Source: JAUUZT01 sp964654015
GTDB lineage: Bacteria; Chloroflexota; Dehalococcoidia; GIF9; AB-539-J10
Length of the DNA: 64,000 nt
Reading direction: 5' to 3'
Assembly: GCA_964654015.1 (NCBI GenBank)
Contig: CAZZHQ010000003.1
Location: forward strand, 24,281 to 88,280
A program made the position numbers and the translations under genes. Shown one piece after another: positions 17,795 to 26,316 of this stretch (positions are counted from its first letter, which is position 1; the number at the start of each line of letters is the position of its first letter). Below the pieces are notes generated by a model, which was given only the letters and a program-made list of their open reading frames with translations, was not told the origin of the DNA and did not search any database.

Positions 17795-18958
17795 ATGATG
17801 AGACGTTTTATAAAGATAGTGGCTGTCATGCTAATAACCACTATGTTAATGTTGTTTTCCGCCACCACGGTTCTGGCATTCGATACACGCAGTGACGACA
17901 CAGTCCATATCCCTGACGGAGAAGTAATCAACGATGATCTCTACACCGGCGCAAATATTATCACTATCGATGGCACTATTAATGGTGATGTCTGGGCTGC
18001 TGCGAGAATTATCTCTATTGGTGGAATAGTTAATAACAGCGTTATGGCCATAGCTCAAACAATAAATATCTCCGGCGATATTGGCCACGCCGTACGGGTT
18101 GCAGGTGAAACTGTAAACATAAGCGGCAACATCGCAGGTGATTTATTTGTCGTTGGTAACGAAATAACCATAGCAGATAATGTCCATATCAAAGGCGATC
18201 TCCTTTTTGGCGCTGGAGTAATACGCATCAACGGAATTGTGGACGGGGATATCAAGGGCAGAGGTGGTGAAATCATCATAGGCTGCAAAGTAGGAGGAGA
18301 TCTAAATCTTGAAGTTAGTGAACTGACCATACTCCCAACAGCGGATATCAAAGGCAGCCTGACCTATATAGGAGAGGAACGAGCAACTATTCAGCCCGGC
18401 GCTCAGATAAGTGGCATTACTACCCATAAGTTACCTGAGGCGAAGGAAGAGCAATCTGAAACATTTCTCCTTGCTCTATTGTCTAGTATCAAAACAAAAT
18501 TCATTGGATTTTTAATGGCTCTGCTCGCAGGATTATTAATAATTCTAATTGCACCAAAACGATTGGCCTCTATTGCTGAGTCTATAAGCTCCAGACCAGG
18601 ACCAAGTGCCGGCTGGGGAGCCATTGTGTTGCTAGTCACCCCCATAGCCGCCGTAATAATATGCATCACTATCATTGGACTCCCTGTTGGACTAATCGCT
18701 CTGGCCCTATGGGGTATTGCAATTTACCTCGCTCAAATCCCCGTTGGGTTATTCTTGGGACAATGGATTATTAGCCATTTCAGAGACGTAGAAGATAACA
18801 GAGGTATCATGATTGGAGCTCTAGCTACCGGTCTGATAATACTAAAACTTCTGAGTCTTATCCCTTATTTTGGATTTTTCATAGGACTGGCTGTAATACT
18901 ATTCGGCCTGGGAGCGGTAATAGCCACCATCAGAAGACAAAAACCTGAGGCAAGCTAG
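17795..18958 (+). CDS. exported bactofilin-like beta-solenoid protein with C-terminal membrane domain
   Basis: 387 residues. A signal peptide (positive MMRRFIK, hydrophobic core, cleavage near VLAF at about residue 29) is followed by an N-terminal ~170-residue array of short repeats of the type I-x-I-x-G-x-I-x-G-D-V, which reads as a right-handed beta-solenoid like bactofilins (polymer-forming cytoskeletal family). From about residue 228 four hydrophobic helices follow, with a Gly/Leu/Ile-rich membrane domain. Bactofilins are normally cytosolic; here the solenoid should face outside. It lies 45 bases after the clpP-like gene and is probably in one transcript with it. Exact function unknown. 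Confidence 0.8.
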   Translation: MMRRFIKIVAVMLITTMLMLFSATTVLAFDTRSDDTVHIPDGEVINDDLYTGANIITIDGTINGDVWAAARIISIGGIVNNSVMAIAQTINISGDIGHAVRVAGETVNISGNIAGDLFVVGNEITIADNVHIKGDLLFGAGVIRINGIVDGDIKGRGGEIIIGCKVGGDLNLEVSELTILPTADIKGSLTYIGEERATIQPGAQISGITTHKLPEAKEEQSETFLLALLSSIKTKFIGFLMALLAGLLIILIAPKRLASIAESISSRPGPSAGWGAIVLLVTPIAAVIICITIIGLPVGLIALALWGIAIYLAQIPVGLFLGQWIISHFRDVEDNRGIMIGALATGLIILKLLSLIPYFGFFIGLAVILFGLGAVIATIRRQKPEAS

Positions 18959-19035
18959 CCATCTCTAAATCAGGCAGGAAAGCCAAAATGAGCACATGAC
19001 AGTATCAGGCATTTCGTTATCAGGAAAATATAGGA

Positions 19036-20322
19036 TTGATTAATACATCAATCATACCCGCAAATACTTTAAAGCATCTACATGTCTCTCAGGAAAGAAG
19101 AAGAAATAGAACAGAACCAGGAGAAGAGATTATTCATAAAATAACCGGCTTTCGTCTTACAGAAAGTTGCCCTGATACGTGCGCTCGCGCCGGTGAATTG
19201 CACACAGCCCATGGATTGGTATCCACCCCAGTATTTATGCCAGTGGGCACCCAAGCAACAGTTAAAACCCTGACCCCTCAAGAACTAAGAGATATCGGAA
19301 TACAGATAATACTGGCTAATGCCTATCACCTTTATCTGAGACCAGGGACAGAGCAAATTCAAAGAATGGGTGGATTACACCATTTCATGGGATGGGACGG
19401 AGCTATGCTCACTGACAGTGGTGGCTACCAGATATTCAGTCTGGCTCGTCTGCGTGAAGTAAACGATGAAGGTGCCACCTTTCTATCCCATATCGACGGA
19501 AGTCAGCACCTTATTACACCGGAATCAGCCATAACAATCCAGGAATCAATTGGGGCAGACGTGATTATGGTTCTGGATGAATGCCCCTCATTCGAGGATA
19601 GTTTCAAGAAAGTTGAGCAAGCTATGCACAGGACACACAGGTGGGCTGATAGATGTCAACAAGCCCAAAAACGCAATGACCAGGAACTGTTTGCCATCAT
19701 ACAGGGTGGCACATTTCCCGAGTTGCGCCAACAATCAGCAACTTATCTCGCGTCGATGGGATTCACTGGATATGCAATTGGAGGGGTGAGCCTGGGGGAA
19801 CCAAAGGAGCTAACCCGAACGATAGTTGGCGAAACCGCAGCTCTGCTCCCGGAAAACAAACCAAGGTACCTGATGGGAGTAGGTTCTCCTGAAGATATAG
19901 TCTATGCGGTAGACCAGGGAATAGACATGTTCGATAGTGTCCTCCCTACCCGAGTAGCTCGAAATGGTGCACTTTTTACATGGCAAGGAAGGTTCAATAT
20001 CCGAAAGTCCTGCTATAGCAAAATTGAAGGCCCTTTTGACCCCACTTGCAATTGTTATACATGCCGTAACTTCTCTGCTGCTTATTTAAATCACCTGTTC
20101 AGATGTGAAGAACTTCTGGCATACAGACTAGCGACTATCCATAATCTCACTTTCATGAACACCCTGATGAACAAGATAAGAGATAGCATCGTTAATACTA
20201 CATTCAGCTCATTTAAAAAAGATTTTCTGGCTAATTATAAAGGCACCGATGAAAAACTAAGGATATCTCAGAAGGAAAAATGGTTAGCTTCACAACAATT
20301 CAGCAAAGTAGATCGAGGTTAA
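19036..20322 (+). CDS. tgt: queuine tRNA-ribosyltransferase
   Basis: Up to 428 residues. The enzyme exchanges guanine 34 for preQ1 or queuine in GUN-anticodon tRNAs. Visible are the proton acceptor Asp in TDSGGYQIFS, the nucleophile Asp in FDSVLPTRVARNG, the base-recognition loop GGVSLGE, and the zinc site C-x-C-x2-C in CNCYTC with a downstream His. Homology starts only at about residue 36 (ITGFRLTES). The first start is TTG at 19036 with AGGAAA upstream; an ATT at 19129, five bases after AGGAG, would give the usual 390-residue length. There is no ATG between them. A queuosine-precursor transporter follows after 30 bases. Confidence 0.95.
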   Translation: MINTSIIPANTLKHLHVSQERRRNRTEPGEEIIHKITGFRLTESCPDTCARAGELHTAHGLVSTPVFMPVGTQATVKTLTPQELRDIGIQIILANAYHLYLRPGTEQIQRMGGLHHFMGWDGAMLTDSGGYQIFSLARLREVNDEGATFLSHIDGSQHLITPESAITIQESIGADVIMVLDECPSFEDSFKKVEQAMHRTHRWADRCQQAQKRNDQELFAIIQGGTFPELRQQSATYLASMGFTGYAIGGVSLGEPKELTRTIVGETAALLPENKPRYLMGVGSPEDIVYAVDQGIDMFDSVLPTRVARNGALFTWQGRFNIRKSCYSKIEGPFDPTCNCYTCRNFSAAYLNHLFRCEELLAYRLATIHNLTFMNTLMNKIRDSIVNTTFSSFKKDFLANYKGTDEKLRISQKEKWLASQQFSKVDRG

Positions 20323-20352
20323 AAAGCTGGTTATTACACTAAACAATTAGAG

Positions 20353-21075
20353 ATGGAATCAGAGATGTTATTCAATAATTCACTTTGGATTGCTTTCATC
20401 ATCGTCGACTTGAGCCTTGCACTAATTGCCTACCGCTTTTTTGGAAAATTTGGGCTCTATACCATCATAGTGGCCTCGGTCATTACCGCAAACATACAGG
20501 TGCTAAAGACTGTCCAACTATTCGGATCTGTAGCAACACTTGGTAACGTGCTCTACGGCAGCATCTTCTTCGCTACAGACATATTGAGTGAGGTCTATGG
20601 AAAGAAAGCAGCCAGACGTGCAGTATGGCTTGGCTTGATAGGCATGATACTCATGACTATCTGGATGCAAATCGGCTTGAAGTTCATTCCAGATATATCA
20701 GATTTTTCTCAAAGCTCTCTGTCAACAATATTCGAACCCATGCCAAGAGTCGCAGCTGGAAGTATGATTGCCTACGTCGTATCACAGCACCACGATATTT
20801 TCGCTTTCCATTTCTGGAAAAACAAAACAAAAGGCAGATTTCTATGGTTAAGAAATTGTGCATCCACTATGGTATCCCAAGCGATTGACAGCTTCATCTT
20901 CTGCTTTATTGCCCTATGGGGTTTATTTGATATTAACGTGTGGGTACAGATACTTGCAACGACTTACCTCTTGAAATGGTTCATCGCTGTTATGGATACT
21001 CCTTTTATCTACCTGGCTACCAGAATCAGCAAAACTGTAGTAGCCAGAGAGACATATATGACGTTGCTAGAATGA
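20353..21075 (+). CDS. queuosine precursor transporter (YhhQ/DUF165 family)
   Basis: A 240-residue membrane protein with about six helices. The segments ITANIQVLKTVQLFG and TDILSEVYGKKAARRAVWLG are the signature of the YhhQ/QPTR family, which imports preQ0/preQ1 or related precursors of queuosine. It starts 30 bases after tgt, and the pairing points to salvage of a 7-deazaguanine base for tRNA. No queC, queD, queE or queF is in the window. The last ~60 residues (KWFIAVMDTPFIYLATR) are also typical. Confidence 0.9.
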   Translation: MESEMLFNNSLWIAFIIVDLSLALIAYRFFGKFGLYTIIVASVITANIQVLKTVQLFGSVATLGNVLYGSIFFATDILSEVYGKKAARRAVWLGLIGMILMTIWMQIGLKFIPDISDFSQSSLSTIFEPMPRVAAGSMIAYVVSQHHDIFAFHFWKNKTKGRFLWLRNCASTMVSQAIDSFIFCFIALWGLFDINVWVQILATTYLLKWFIAVMDTPFIYLATRISKTVVARETYMTLLE

Positions 21076-21127
21076 AACTGAGATATGACTGGCACAACAG
21101 GTCTCTCCAAGCTATTATCCTACACCG

Positions 21128-22741
21128 TTACAGTAGTTTTTCAATCAATTGTCTGATATCAACATTGTCCTGACGTGCTAAATGAATACTGGCAACACGT
21201 CTTCCTTTTGCACACAACGCCTGAAAATCCGCCGCAGCCTGAGCATCAACTACCACTCCAAAAGTATACGGTTTGCCAGGAATAAGCAGATCCTTTTCAT
21301 GTCCCATAGTAATCTGTAAAAACAAACCATTGTTTTGCCCACCTTTATGCAGTTGCCCGGTAGAGTGTAGAAACCGGGGGCCATAACCAAGCGTAGTAGC
21401 AATGCAATATCTTTGTATTATCCTGCGCCTTAACTCTAATAAAGCCTCATCAACTTCAACCGTTTGGCGAATATAAGCCATAATAGCGAAATAACTGCCC
21501 TCTTCCAACTCAGCAAACAATTCCATTACAGAAACAGCCAAACTCGTTTCTGGAAGATTTCCTGTGTTGCCGTATTCTTCCAATATATGCTCCGTTAGCT
21601 CCTTACTCTTCTGCACATCGGGTTGGTCAAATGGATTTACATTAAGTATCGATCCAGCAACAGCAGTAGCAAATTCCCAACGGAAGAACTCTGCCCCCAG
21701 GTCATATTTATCTTGTATCTTCAAGGTCAATATTGGCTGCCCTGTAGATTTTATGTGGCCAACAGCCTCATCAACTATGGAATTATCGTCATTCTCCATA
21801 CGCAAATGAATAAACAATCGATCATTACCGTAATACTTCGGATTCACCAGTGGCTCTGCAACAACCGGTATTATCCCTTTGCCTTCCTTGCCTGTACTTT
21901 CAGCAATAAGTTGCTCTATCCATAGTCCAAACCCGCTGATACTCGGGGACGTGACAAGAGTCAATTTATCCCTTCCGCTTAAGGCCATGGTACCAATAAC
22001 AGCCCCAAGCCAGGCCCCAAGATTCTTATCAGCCTGTATTCCGGGTCCACATTCATTCTGCATGTACTTCGCCCGCTTAAGCAACGTCTCAATATCCACT
22101 CCAATTAATGCTGCAGGAACCAGACCATAATAAGACAGAACAGAATAACGTCCTCCCAGGTCAGGGGTGTTTAAAAATGTATGTAGAAACTGCTGTTCCC
22201 CGGCCATTAGTGCCAAAGGAGATCCTGGATCAGTTATCGCCACAAAATTCCGCCCTGCTTTATATTGCCCACTAACGGAATTCAGCAGTTTCCTGAAATA
22301 TTGATAAAGTACTAAAGGCTCTGTAGTACTACCAGACTTAGAGGAAATCAGAAATAAGGTATGTTCTGGCTCTATCATCTCTGCTACTGCAATCACTGCC
22401 GCTGGCACTGTGGAATCCAATACGATAAGATTGAGATACTCCCCTGAAGTACCGAATGTCTGTCGCAACACTTCTGCCCCCAGACTACTGCCTCCCATAC
22501 CAAGTAAAACTACAGTATGAAAACCTCTGTCACGAACGTCCCGAACAAAAGAGTACAAAGAAGGTATCTTCTCATACATCTGGTCAGCGACGGTAAGCCA
22601 GCCCAAACGATTTACAATTCCATTTGGGGCAGGTTTCCAGACAACATGGTTCCGCTCCCATATCTGCCCAATCAGATTGCTTTTATCGAAGCTGGTTAGA
22701 ACCGATTCCAGCTCAGCACTATAGAAGTTAATACTGGCCAC
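21128..22741 (-). CDS. pgi: glucose-6-phosphate isomerase
   Basis: About 537 residues of the Pgi family, SIS fold. The first SIS domain has GMGGSSLGAEVLRQ and FLISSKSGSTTEP; the second contains the catalytic Glu/Lys region. It interconverts glucose 6-phosphate and fructose 6-phosphate. A GTG at 22741, directly after the tal stop, fits the start of homology; an ATG 11 codons further upstream would overlap tal by 32 bases. In several bacteria Tal and this Pgi type are fused in one chain; here they are separate but coupled. Confidence 0.9.
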   Translation of the reverse strand: MASINFYSAELESVLTSFDKSNLIGQIWERNHVVWKPAPNGIVNRLGWLTVADQMYEKIPSLYSFVRDVRDRGFHTVVLLGMGGSSLGAEVLRQTFGTSGEYLNLIVLDSTVPAAVIAVAEMIEPEHTLFLISSKSGSTTEPLVLYQYFRKLLNSVSGQYKAGRNFVAITDPGSPLALMAGEQQFLHTFLNTPDLGGRYSVLSYYGLVPAALIGVDIETLLKRAKYMQNECGPGIQADKNLGAWLGAVIGTMALSGRDKLTLVTSPSISGFGLWIEQLIAESTGKEGKGIIPVVAEPLVNPKYYGNDRLFIHLRMENDDNSIVDEAVGHIKSTGQPILTLKIQDKYDLGAEFFRWEFATAVAGSILNVNPFDQPDVQKSKELTEHILEEYGNTGNLPETSLAVSVMELFAELEEGSYFAIMAYIRQTVEVDEALLELRRRIIQRYCIATTLGYGPRFLHSTGQLHKGGQNNGLFLQITMGHEKDLLIPGKPYTFGVVVDAQAAADFQALCAKGRRVASIHLARQDNVDIRQLIEKLL

Positions 22742-22742
22742 T

Positions 22743-23864
22743 TCAATTAGCTTGCCCCTTTTTAAGCAAACCACTTTTTTCAGTTATTCCAACCAATAAC
22801 TTATCAAAGGATTCAATAAAAGCCCTGACCCCTTTATCCAACAGCATCCCAGTCACCGATTCCATATTTATTCCAGCCGCTTCAAGGTCTACAAAGGTAC
22901 GCCTGGCCTCTGGAACATCTTCCTCCAGGGTAGCTCTAACTTTCCCATGATCAAGGAACGCGGTAATCGTATCGGGAGGCATAGTATTTATCGTATTCGG
23001 TCCGATAAGTGGCTCTACATATAAAAGATCGCTATAAGCAGGGTTCTTGGTACCTGTGCTTGCCCAGAGAGGCTTCTGTACACGAGCACCCTTCGCCTTC
23101 AGCCTGGCAAATCGTTCACTGCTGAAAGTATCTTTATGTGCTTGATTAAGCAGTTTCGCAGTAGCAACCCCTGCTTTGCCACGCAAGGGCCTCAATTGTT
23201 CCTGCCCCTGTTGAATATGCTCATCCAATAACATATCCACCGCTGTATCAATCCTACTGATGAACAAGGAAACGACAGAGGCTACTCTGGTTACATCAAC
23301 ATTCTTCTGAGTCAGTTCCTCCAGACCAGCAACATATGCATCTGCTGATTTTTGATAGTTATCGAGAGAGAACAATAGTGTGACATTGACATTAATGCCT
23401 TCGGCAACAAGGCGACGAATTGCAGGCACCCCTTCAACTGTGGCTGGGACCTTAATCATGATATTGGGCCGATTCAATGCAGCAAACAACCTTAACCCTT
23501 CTTCAATCGTGCCATCCGTATCATAAGCCAACTTGGGGTTGACCTCCAGGCTAACATAGCCATGCTCCCCTTTAGAATCTTCATACATCGGGCGTAATAT
23601 GTCAGCAGCAGCTCCAATATCCTGTAAAATCAGGGCTTCATAAATCTCGCCTGTATCCTTATTCTCCCTGACTAAGGGCAACAACGATTCGTCATAATCA
23701 CTATTCCCTGTTATCGCTTTTTCGAAAATGGTAGGATTTGAAGTTACCCCACTGATCCCCTGTTCAATATATCTCCGAAATTCACCAGAGCTGATTAGAC
23801 CACGCCGAATATAATCAAGCCAGATATCCTGCCCCAGACGTTGAGCTTCTTTGATAGAGTTCAT
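22743..23864 (-). CDS. tal: transaldolase
   Basis: 373 residues, the long TalB-like class found with Pgi. TSNPTIFEKAITGNSDYD is the N-terminal signature; the Schiff-base lysine lies in IMIKVPAT, with KPLWASTGTKNP and DLLYVEPLIGPNTINTMP later. It transfers a dihydroxyacetone unit between sugar phosphates in the non-oxidative pentose phosphate pathway. tkt lies 83 bases upstream and pgi follows immediately, forming a tkt-tal-pgi operon. Confidence 0.95.
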   Translation of the reverse strand: MNSIKEAQRLGQDIWLDYIRRGLISSGEFRRYIEQGISGVTSNPTIFEKAITGNSDYDESLLPLVRENKDTGEIYEALILQDIGAAADILRPMYEDSKGEHGYVSLEVNPKLAYDTDGTIEEGLRLFAALNRPNIMIKVPATVEGVPAIRRLVAEGINVNVTLLFSLDNYQKSADAYVAGLEELTQKNVDVTRVASVVSLFISRIDTAVDMLLDEHIQQGQEQLRPLRGKAGVATAKLLNQAHKDTFSSERFARLKAKGARVQKPLWASTGTKNPAYSDLLYVEPLIGPNTINTMPPDTITAFLDHGKVRATLEEDVPEARRTFVDLEAAGINMESVTGMLLDKGVRAFIESFDKLLVGITEKSGLLKKGQAN

Positions 23865-23947
23865 CTAATTTCTCCTTCCCTCTCTTCACTGATACATAAA
23901 GGACAAAGTCAAAAACATGAATGGAAATTCATTATTTTCCTCGCTTA

Positions 23948-25951
23948 TCATTCCCGATGCAGAAGTCGCAGAACCTCATTTACCACCCGTTGAGCACTGA
24001 AGCCATATTTCTCATAAACCACTTCCCCTTTACCTGTGGCACCAAAACAAGACACACCAATAGCAATCCCATCGAGACCAACATATCGCTCCCATCCAGC
24101 TGCTGTACCAGCTTCCACAGATATGCGTGCACGCATATCGAGAGGCAAGACTTCATTACGGTAATCTTCAGGCTGAGCATCAAACAACTCCCACGATGGT
24201 AATGATACAACGCGAGCCATTATTCCCTTATCCTGCAATAAACGTCCAGCCTCAAGAGCAAGATGCAGTTCTGATCCAGTGCCGATAATTATAACATTGG
24301 GCTTTTTCGCTGCCTCCCAGACCACGTATCCCCCTCGTCTCAGGCCACTGGCGGAAGCCAGTGTTATGCGATCTAATACTGGAAGATCCTGGCGGCTGAA
24401 TACTAAAGCAGTAGGACTTTCGCGATTTTCCATTGCCACTTTCCATGCCTCAACCGTCTCGGTAGCATCTGCAGGGCGAATAGTTGTCAGGTTTGGCATA
24501 GCTCTCAATCCCATGAGTTGTTCAACAGGTTCATGAGTAGGTCCATCCTCTCCAACAGCAATCGAATCATGGCTAAAAATGAATACCACTTGAAGTCCCA
24601 TAAGTGCCGCCATACGCATTGAGGGACGCATGTAATCTGAGAAGGTGAAGAAAGTCGATGTAAAGGGGATCGCTCCTCCATGCAGAGCAATACCATTAGC
24701 GATAGCCCCCATCGCATGCTCTCTAACGCCAAAATGTATATTACGACCCGCATAATCCTGAAAGCCAAAATCTCCGCAATCCTCCAATCTAGCATTGACT
24801 GAAGGAGCAAGATCCGCAGAGCCCCCCATAAAGAAAGGGACCTTCTGTGCTATCTTGTTTATAACACGTCCTGAAGCTGTACGCGTAGCAATAGGTTTGT
24901 CACTTGCCTGAAACAGTGCATCCAATTCACTATCCCATCCCTGCGGTAATTCTTTACGGAGATCCTTCTCCAATTGCTCAGCTTCCAGTGGATAAGCTTT
25001 TCGATATTCGCCCAGCTTTTGCTCCCATTCTTGCTGCTGCCTCTTCCCCCGTTCCACTGCCTGCCGACAATGAGCCAAAACCTCGGGTGGAACAGTGAAT
25101 GCTTCTTTGTGTGTCCATCCAAGCTTCTCCTTGGTCAAACGTATTTCTTCTTCTCCCAGTGGTGTCCCATGGGTTGAAGCACTGCCTTCCTTGTTGGGAC
25201 TGCCATAAGCAATGATAGTCTTACATATTATCAGGCTGGGACGGCTATCATCTGTCTGGGCCATCCGTATAGCCCCATCTACAGCGGCTATATCCATACC
25301 ATCTACTGAAATAACCTGCCAACCATAAGCTTCAAAACGCTGACCAACGTTTTCAGCGAATGCAATATCAGTATGCCCTTCGATAGAGATATCATTATCA
25401 TCATAGAGACAAATTAGTTTACCCAACCTAAGCGTCCCAGCCAGCGAGGCTGCTTCAGAGGTAATGCCTTCCATCATGCCTCCATCTGACTCGATCACAT
25501 ATGTAAAATGATTGAATATTTCATGCCCAGGTCGATTATAACGAGCTGCTACCCATTTCTCAGCCACAGCCATACCTACAGCCATAGCAAACCCCTGCCC
25601 TAATGGCCCCGTGGTCGCCTCCACCCCTGGCGTAAGCTTGTATTCAGGATGCCCACCCCCCTTACTCCCCCATTGCCGAAATTGCTTGATATCGTCCAGT
25701 GAGATATCATATCCCGTCAAATAGAGCAAGGGGTACAACATGGCAGATAAATGACCAACTGACAACACGAACCGGTCGCGATCAGGCCAGTCAACATCAT
25801 GCGGATTATGTTTGAGGAACCTATCCCACAACACATAAGCCATAGGCGCTTGCCCTAATGGCGCTCCTGGATGGCCTGAGTTTGCCTTCTGCACGGCATC
25901 CACCGCCAGAAAACGAATAGTATTGATGCATTGATTATCAGTAGCTGTCAT
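23948..25951 (-). CDS. tkt: transketolase
   Basis: About 667 residues, thiamine-diphosphate dependent. GHPGAPLGQAPMAYVLW and HNPHDVDWPDRDRFVLSVGH are N-terminal signatures. The ThDP/Mg segment reads ESDGGMMEG, where the usual first residues are GDG. The pyrimidine-domain motif GEDGPTHEPVEQ is intact. The ATG at 25951, with GGAGG eleven bases upstream, starts at the family-typical MTATDNQCINTIR; an in-frame ATG 16 codons earlier has no such site. First gene of tkt-tal-pgi. Confidence 0.96.
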   Translation of the reverse strand: MTATDNQCINTIRFLAVDAVQKANSGHPGAPLGQAPMAYVLWDRFLKHNPHDVDWPDRDRFVLSVGHLSAMLYPLLYLTGYDISLDDIKQFRQWGSKGGGHPEYKLTPGVEATTGPLGQGFAMAVGMAVAEKWVAARYNRPGHEIFNHFTYVIESDGGMMEGITSEAASLAGTLRLGKLICLYDDNDISIEGHTDIAFAENVGQRFEAYGWQVISVDGMDIAAVDGAIRMAQTDDSRPSLIICKTIIAYGSPNKEGSASTHGTPLGEEEIRLTKEKLGWTHKEAFTVPPEVLAHCRQAVERGKRQQQEWEQKLGEYRKAYPLEAEQLEKDLRKELPQGWDSELDALFQASDKPIATRTASGRVINKIAQKVPFFMGGSADLAPSVNARLEDCGDFGFQDYAGRNIHFGVREHAMGAIANGIALHGGAIPFTSTFFTFSDYMRPSMRMAALMGLQVVFIFSHDSIAVGEDGPTHEPVEQLMGLRAMPNLTTIRPADATETVEAWKVAMENRESPTALVFSRQDLPVLDRITLASASGLRRGGYVVWEAAKKPNVIIIGTGSELHLALEAGRLLQDKGIMARVVSLPSWELFDAQPEDYRNEVLPLDMRARISVEAGTAAGWERYVGLDGIAIGVSCFGATGKGEVVYEKYGFSAQRVVNEVLRLLHRE

Positions 25952-26316
25952 ACTCCTATTTTCCTCCTTTGTTCCAGTCTGATTAATACCAATCGACAAG
26001 AGATGAGGAGCCCAAAATAATATGAAGGCTGAACTTGCTTAAAACAGGCTATGCTAACAATAGAATACTGCATCCCACAAAATAGCATATCCACCTTCTG
26101 TAATAATATCATTTTAACCACAAATATCTCCATAGTCTGGCTTAATAAATTTCTTTAATATTTAATAACAACAACGCATTAAAAAATATTTTCGCCGGCC
26201 AGATATTATAGTTACTATTGTATTACTCCAAATATTGATGGAAATACGTATTTATAATTCCGGTTACCATGAGCTATAATCTAATATGTTAAATGCCCAT
26301 CCAGGGGAATAGAGAA
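25952..26316. other. AT-rich divergent intergenic region, tkt / nnr
   Basis: About 365 bases between the divergent tkt and NAD(P)HX-repair genes. It holds a plausible promoter for the plus-strand gene at its right end. On the minus strand TATAAT at 26210-26205 with a poor -35 (TTTGGA, spacing 16) may serve tkt, which would give a leader of about 250 bases. An eight-codon open frame starts at 26286 directly after the plus-strand -10. No RNA gene seen. Confidence 0.5.
26251..26280 (+). promoter_or_regulatory. promoter of the NAD(P)H-hydrate repair gene
   Basis: -35 TTTATA (four of six consensus bases), 18-base spacer, perfect -10 TATAAT. The likely start codon is 36 bases downstream. Confidence 0.5.

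Noticed and set aside
24505..24810. A 101-codon minus-strand frame inside tkt
   Set aside because: Out of frame within the conserved transketolase; no ribosome-binding site or domain.
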